Shown: positions 60,537 to 64,000 of the stretch, in pieces
How the letters are laid out: the number at the start of each line of letters is the position of its first letter
How positions within the stretch are numbered: position 1 is the stretch's first letter
Assembly: GCA_905193755.1 (NCBI GenBank)
Contig: CAJJPX010000001.1
Span: 220,135-284,134, forward strand
Direction of reading: 5' to 3'
Source of the DNA: an uncultured Clostridium sp.
GTDB taxonomy: Bacteria > Bacillota_I > Bacilli_A > RF39 > UBA660
Length of the DNA stretch: 64,000 bases
Made by a program: the position numbers and the translations under genes
Notes under the pieces: generated by a model
The model's input: the letters and a program-made list of their open reading frames with translations, nothing else
Database searches by the model: none
What the model was told of the DNA's origin: nothing

Positions 60537-62471
60537 TTATCTACTATAACTAGCAGTATATATTTTTTCATTATTATAATATACATAATACTCATATTTA
60601 CTTTCATTATATATGTAATAATAATCATCATAAGCATTAGATAAAGTCTCGTTTTCACCAACAGTAACCTTTTTATTATTTTTTAAATCTAACATTGCAA
60701 TAATCTTAATTTTACCACTAGAATTTTTATTTAATAATTCAGCATGTGTACCTTCACATCTAACGCTATCATATTTAGTAGATTCAACAGTTTTACCATT
60801 TATACTTAATAAACCAAATTTATTATTTGTTTCAGAAACATAACAAGCACCTTTACTACTAGTTATTGAATCAAAACTTTCACTTACTCTTTGACCTTTT
60901 TTATTAATTAGGAAATACTTTCTATTACTATCAGCAACTATAGCTAATCCATTATCATCGAATAATCCAAGTTTATAATATGATTCATTACCTATTTTAT
61001 TACCATCAGAATCATATAATGAAATCAATCCATCACCACTACAACCATTTTTATTACTATTAGTCAAACGATAATAACCATCTGTATCTATTATAGAAGC
61101 ATCTAAAGCATTTACACAAGATAAACTCTTTACTTCTTTATTATTTTTATATATCTTACCATCTTTAAAATAATTATTAAAATCTAAAATAATACCATAC
61201 TCTTTAGTATCACCTAAATATTTTAAATTACTATCAAACATATAATATTCATCAAATAAATCTATTCTACAAAATAATTTATCATATTTATAGAATAAAG
61301 TTTTACCTCTTTTATACATACTATCATTCTTCTTATTACATCTGTTTTCAATTTCAGAAGAATCTATAATCTTATTATTTTTAATTACTTTAAAGAAAGA
61401 ACCACTATCTGAATCATTACATTTAGAAGTAATTAATAAATTATCTTTTTCACTATATGTAGCAGCACAATATTGAATATTAGAAGCAAAAGAACCTAAT
61501 AATTTATCATTTTCTATATCAACTATATAATTATAATTATTATAGAAGATTGATATATACTTTTCATCATAAGATATTACATAAGTATCAAAATTTGCTG
61601 AATCATTATAATCAACACTAAATACTTTAGTACCATCTTCATTAACATAATTAACTTCTTTTGTTTTAATATTTTGAATTAAAGCATAAGGAAAACTTGA
61701 ACTCTTAGTTTGAAGAATTTTATAATCATTCTTATTATATATTTTTTCTCCTTTAGAAGATAAGTAGTATCCAGTAGTATTATTTTTCTTTTGATTATCT
61801 TTTGTAAATGTAGCATCATACATAACATAATCTTCTTTAATTGATTCATATTCACCTGGAACAGTTAATTCTTTACCACTCTCATCCATTAAAAAGTCTT
61901 CAAAATCTAAATTTCTAACAAGAATTGAACCATTTCTAAAACCTTTATGTGAAGGTGTATAATAAACAAAATTAGTTAGTTTTTCTCCTTTATAATTGAA
62001 TAATGCATATGTACTAGTAACATCAGGAATAAGGAAAGAATGTCCAACAGTTTCATATTTACTAATATCGTTATTAGCATTTCCATTTATATTACCACTA
62101 TTACCATTACTTCCATTATTATTAGTATTTTCATCTTTATTCGTAAAAAATTTATAACCAAGAAAGCCTAAAACTCCAACTATCACAATTATTACTATAA
62201 TACTAACAACATTATTACTTTTTTTAACTTTAAATGCATTAGGATTATTAGAATTATTATTTCCATAAGTAACATTACTATTTAACCCATTATTAAAGTT
62301 AGCATTATTAGGCATATCATTATTCATCATTTGATTGCTCACCTGTGGATTACCTTGATTATTATTAAAACTATTCTCTGTACCATTATTATTTGTACTA
62401 AAGTTAAAACCACATTTAACACAATAAGTACTTCCATCTAAAACATTATTTTTACATCTAGGACATATCAT
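60537..62471 (-). CDS. Paralogous zinc-ribbon membrane protein with WG-type repeats
   Basis: A 644-residue duplicate of the downstream gene with the same zinc ribbon (CPRCKNNVLDGSTYCVKCG), Asn-rich linker, membrane helix (about 90-110) and a WG-repeat outer domain (FNYKGEKLTNFVYYT, MDESGKELTVPGEYESI, LINKKGQRVSESFDS). The N-terminal 25 residues and repeat framework are strongly conserved, while the blades differ. The linker contains runs such as NTNNNGSNGNSGNINGN, unlike the gene A linker. The function is unknown. Own terminator downstream. Confidence 0.78.
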   Translation of the reverse strand: MICPRCKNNVLDGSTYCVKCGFNFSTNNNGTENSFNNNQGNPQVSNQMMNNDMPNNANFNNGLNSNVTYGNNNSNNPNAFKVKKSNNVVSIIVIIVIVGVLGFLGYKFFTNKDENTNNNGSNGNSGNINGNANNDISKYETVGHSFLIPDVTSTYALFNYKGEKLTNFVYYTPSHKGFRNGSILVRNLDFEDFLMDESGKELTVPGEYESIKEDYVMYDATFTKDNQKKNNTTGYYLSSKGEKIYNKNDYKILQTKSSSFPYALIQNIKTKEVNYVNEDGTKVFSVDYNDSANFDTYVISYDEKYISIFYNNYNYIVDIENDKLLGSFASNIQYCAATYSEKDNLLITSKCNDSDSGSFFKVIKNNKIIDSSEIENRCNKKNDSMYKRGKTLFYKYDKLFCRIDLFDEYYMFDSNLKYLGDTKEYGIILDFNNYFKDGKIYKNNKEVKSLSCVNALDASIIDTDGYYRLTNSNKNGCSGDGLISLYDSDGNKIGNESYYKLGLFDDNGLAIVADSNRKYFLINKKGQRVSESFDSITSSKGACYVSETNNKFGLLSINGKTVESTKYDSVRCEGTHAELLNKNSSGKIKIIAMLDLKNNKKVTVGENETLSNAYDDYYYIYNESKYEYYVYYNNEKIYTASYSR

Positions 62472-62513
62472 AGTATCACTCTCCCATCTTTATTATCTAT
62501 CTAATTATAACAC

Positions 62514-62537
62514 AAAAGAAAAGACTATTTCTAGTCT
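62514..62537 (-). terminator. Terminator of dam
   Basis: Stem AGACTA / TAGTCT around GAAA with T-rich tail on the minus strand, overlapping the stop codon. Confidence 0.8.
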
Positions 62538-63366
62538 AATAATTAGTAATAATTACTTCTTCAACATAACCACGTTTTTTTCCATTTGAATTTATATTTC
62601 TTTTAGCTTCAATTACATCTATATTATAATCTTTATATAATTCTTTAACTAAACTTGTATTATGATTAGAAAGCATTACATAAACTCCTCTATCAGCAAG
62701 TTCTTTATATACTCTAGCAAGTCTTACTTGTTCTTCTTTACCAAATCCATCTTCAGTATAACTATTAAATGTACTAGTATCAGAGTCATATGGTGGATCA
62801 AAATATACAAAGTCACCCTTCTTAGCATTCTTTAAAGCCTCTTCAAAGTCAACACACATAATAGTAATATCATTAATAGTAAGATAATTACTAACTGTTA
62901 TTAAATTACTTCCTTCATAAGTATTAACTTTAGTCTTCTTACCAAATGGTACATTAAATTGATTCTTACTATTAACTCTATATAGACCATTAAAACATGC
63001 TTTATTTAAATATATAGTTCTAGCCGCTTTAGTATAATCGGAAAGTCTATTATATGAACTTATACTTCTATCCTTATTTCTAATTTCATAATAAAATTCT
63101 TCAGAATGTTCTTTTTCATAATGATTTAAAACACTACACATTTTCTTAAATTTATCTTCATCACATAAACATCTATATACATTCATTAACTCTTCATTAG
63201 AATCATTAATTACTGCCTTTTTAGGTGATAATTCAAATAATAAGGCTCCACCACCTATAAAAGGTTCATAATAAGTATCAAAATCATCTGGTACATGTTT
63301 CTTTAACTTATCTAATATTTGTCTTTTTCCTCCAGCCCACTTAACAAATGGTTTTCCTTTTATCAT
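62536..63366 (-). CDS. dam: DNA adenine methyltransferase (Dam/DpnM type, D12 class)
   Basis: A 276-residue methylase for N6-adenine, expected target GATC. Motif I PFVKWAGGKRQILDKLKKHV, the FIGGGALLFEL SAM loop, NDSNEELMNVYR, KACFNGLYRVNSKNQFNVPFG and catalytic DPPY in VYFDPPYDSDTSTFNSY. Complete and of normal length. The adjacent PD-(D/E)xK family gene is not a DpnI/DpnII-type restriction enzyme, so either an orphan methylase or part of a loose defence pair. GAGAGG upstream of the ATG. Confidence 0.93.
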   Translation of the reverse strand: MIKGKPFVKWAGGKRQILDKLKKHVPDDFDTYYEPFIGGGALLFELSPKKAVINDSNEELMNVYRCLCDEDKFKKMCSVLNHYEKEHSEEFYYEIRNKDRSISSYNRLSDYTKAARTIYLNKACFNGLYRVNSKNQFNVPFGKKTKVNTYEGSNLITVSNYLTINDITIMCVDFEEALKNAKKGDFVYFDPPYDSDTSTFNSYTEDGFGKEEQVRLARVYKELADRGVYVMLSNHNTSLVKELYKDYNIDVIEAKRNINSNGKKRGYVEEVIITNY

Positions 63367-63426
63367 AATACTGCCTCTCTTTTTTTGTCTAAAAATAGTA
63401 TATCAAATAAATAATAATATTTCCAT

Positions 63427-64000
63427 TTAAACTAACATATATTCTCTTGAAATTATTCTTTTATCACTACAATATTCTATTAGATACTTATTATCCTTCT
63501 TGCATATAATAATACCTATAGTTTTATTATGATTCATTTTTTTTAAATTCAAATCTATATAATTCATATAAACTTCTATTTGACCAATATATTCTTTTTT
63601 TAACTCAGTAACTTTAAGTTCAACTACTACATAACAATTAAATTCTATATTAAATAAAAGTAAATCAATATAATAATATCTCTCGCCTATTTTAATTTTA
63701 TATTCACTATTAATAAAACTAAAATTATTACCAAGCTCATTCATAAATGATTCAATATTTTCAATGATAAGTTTTTGTAATATTTTTTCCGAAATATCTT
63801 CACAATTAGAATAATTTTTTATTAATATAGGATTCTTTACATTATCTATAATATTTAATTCTATATTTTTTACTAGTTTATTTTTAGTTTTATCATCTAA
63901 TCTATCATATTCTTTATTTTTAACTATATTTTCTAATTGTCTTTTTGTAAGTCTTCTCTTTTTCACTTGAACAATATAATAATAAATTTCATTTATATCT
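63427..64000 (-). CDS. DUF1016/YhcG-family PD-(D/E)xK nuclease, 5' part cut by window edge
   Basis: The C-terminal 191 codons of a YhcG-type protein. The frame continues upstream past a GTG at 63966 to the window end, reading DINEIYYYIVQVKKRRLTKR, which matches the family's linker between the DUF1016_N and nuclease parts, so the GTG is not the start. The nuclease domain shows YYYIDLLLFNIEFNCYVVVELKVTE (Asp...Glu-Leu-Lys) and GQIEVYMNYID. Family members occur in defence islands and DNA recombination contexts. Sits 60 bases upstream of dam on the same strand. Confidence 0.88.
   Translation of the reverse strand, partial: DINEIYYYIVQVKKRRLTKRQLENIVKNKEYDRLDDKTKNKLVKNIELNIIDNVKNPILIKNYSNCEDISEKILQKLIIENIESFMNELGNNFSFINSEYKIKIGERYYYIDLLLFNIEFNCYVVVELKVTELKKEYIGQIEVYMNYIDLNLKKMNHNKTIGIIICKKDNKYLIEYCSDKRIISREYMLV

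Noticed and set aside
1..64000. UGA recoded as Trp, as in mycoplasmas
   Set aside because: Several genes (sufD, tarI, the HAD-IB gene) stop at TGA exactly at expected family ends, and Trp positions use TGG.

Overview
The window is a gene-dense, very AT-rich bacterial chromosome segment (by eye roughly 27-30% G+C). It carries the marks of a spore-forming, Gram-positive member of the Firmicutes. These are a CotE-type spore coat gene, a gerA-gerC-gerB germinant-receptor operon, wall teichoic acid genes (tagO, tarI, tarJ, TagF/TarL-like polymerases, tagGH), a sufCDSUB operon, strong Shine-Dalgarno sites and canonical TTGACA/TATAAT promoters. Small gene size, short intergenic gaps and many membrane-anchored Zn-ribbon/WG-repeat proteins suggest an uncultured gut Bacilli lineage (RF39/Erysipelotrichales-like). 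That placement is inference; no rRNA or tRNA gene is present to test it. UGA is used as stop, so the standard code applies.

Layout. 1-3.7 kb (minus): HAD nucleotidase, metallo-beta-lactamase fold protein, priA and the start of fmt, overlapping end to end. 3.8-9.2 kb: a membrane protein, miaB, two Zn-ribbon membrane proteins (one with a thioredoxin domain) and uvrB with its own promoter. 9.3-15 kb: C39-like peptidase, alpha/beta hydrolase, an unknown protein, trpS behind a T-box, an SDR dehydrogenase and a membrane-anchored thioredoxin. 15-23 kb: XRE regulator with membrane tail, J-domain protein, DHH phosphoesterase, cotE, an ABC exporter preceded by a leader peptide and attenuator, a DUF3298-like protein and a membrane phosphoesterase. 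23.3-26.8 kb (plus): germination operon. 26.8-28.4 kb: an unknown gene, khpA, rpsP, then a small plus-strand locus that looks like a type I toxin-antitoxin pair. 28.4-34.5 kb: an LRR surface protein, HAD-IB phosphatase, a GT2/TagF fusion and two small paralogues, one frameshifted. 34.5-47.9 kb: teichoic acid export and synthesis, gpsA, two duplicated wall-anchored proteins and tagO. 48-53.8 kb (plus): a dockerin-bearing glucosaminidase, a membrane-anchored cohesin-like protein and a LytR-CpsA-Psr enzyme. 53.8-58.5 kb: suf operon led by a CsoR/CstR-family repressor. 58.5-64 kb: two WG-repeat paralogues, Dam methylase and a DUF1016/YhcG nuclease cut by the right edge.

How the genes fit together. 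A large share of the window builds the cell envelope. TagO starts the teichoic acid linkage unit, TarI/TarJ make CDP-ribitol, the TagF-like enzymes polymerise, TagGH exports and the LCP enzyme attaches polymer to peptidoglycan. Nearby surface proteins use sortase-type, transmembrane or cohesin/dockerin attachment. The sporulation genes are scattered. Transcription units are short and mostly end in hairpins that overlap the stop codon.

Most noteworthy: (1) a convergent toxin/antisense-RNA-like locus at 28.1-28.4 kb; (2) a 30-codon leader peptide plus attenuator in front of an ABC exporter at 21.1-21.3 kb; (3) an 11-codon reading frame between the T-box terminator and trpS; (4) an adjacent dockerin/cohesin pair; (5) a DUF156 repressor with a C/G-tract operator inside its own promoter, heading the suf operon.
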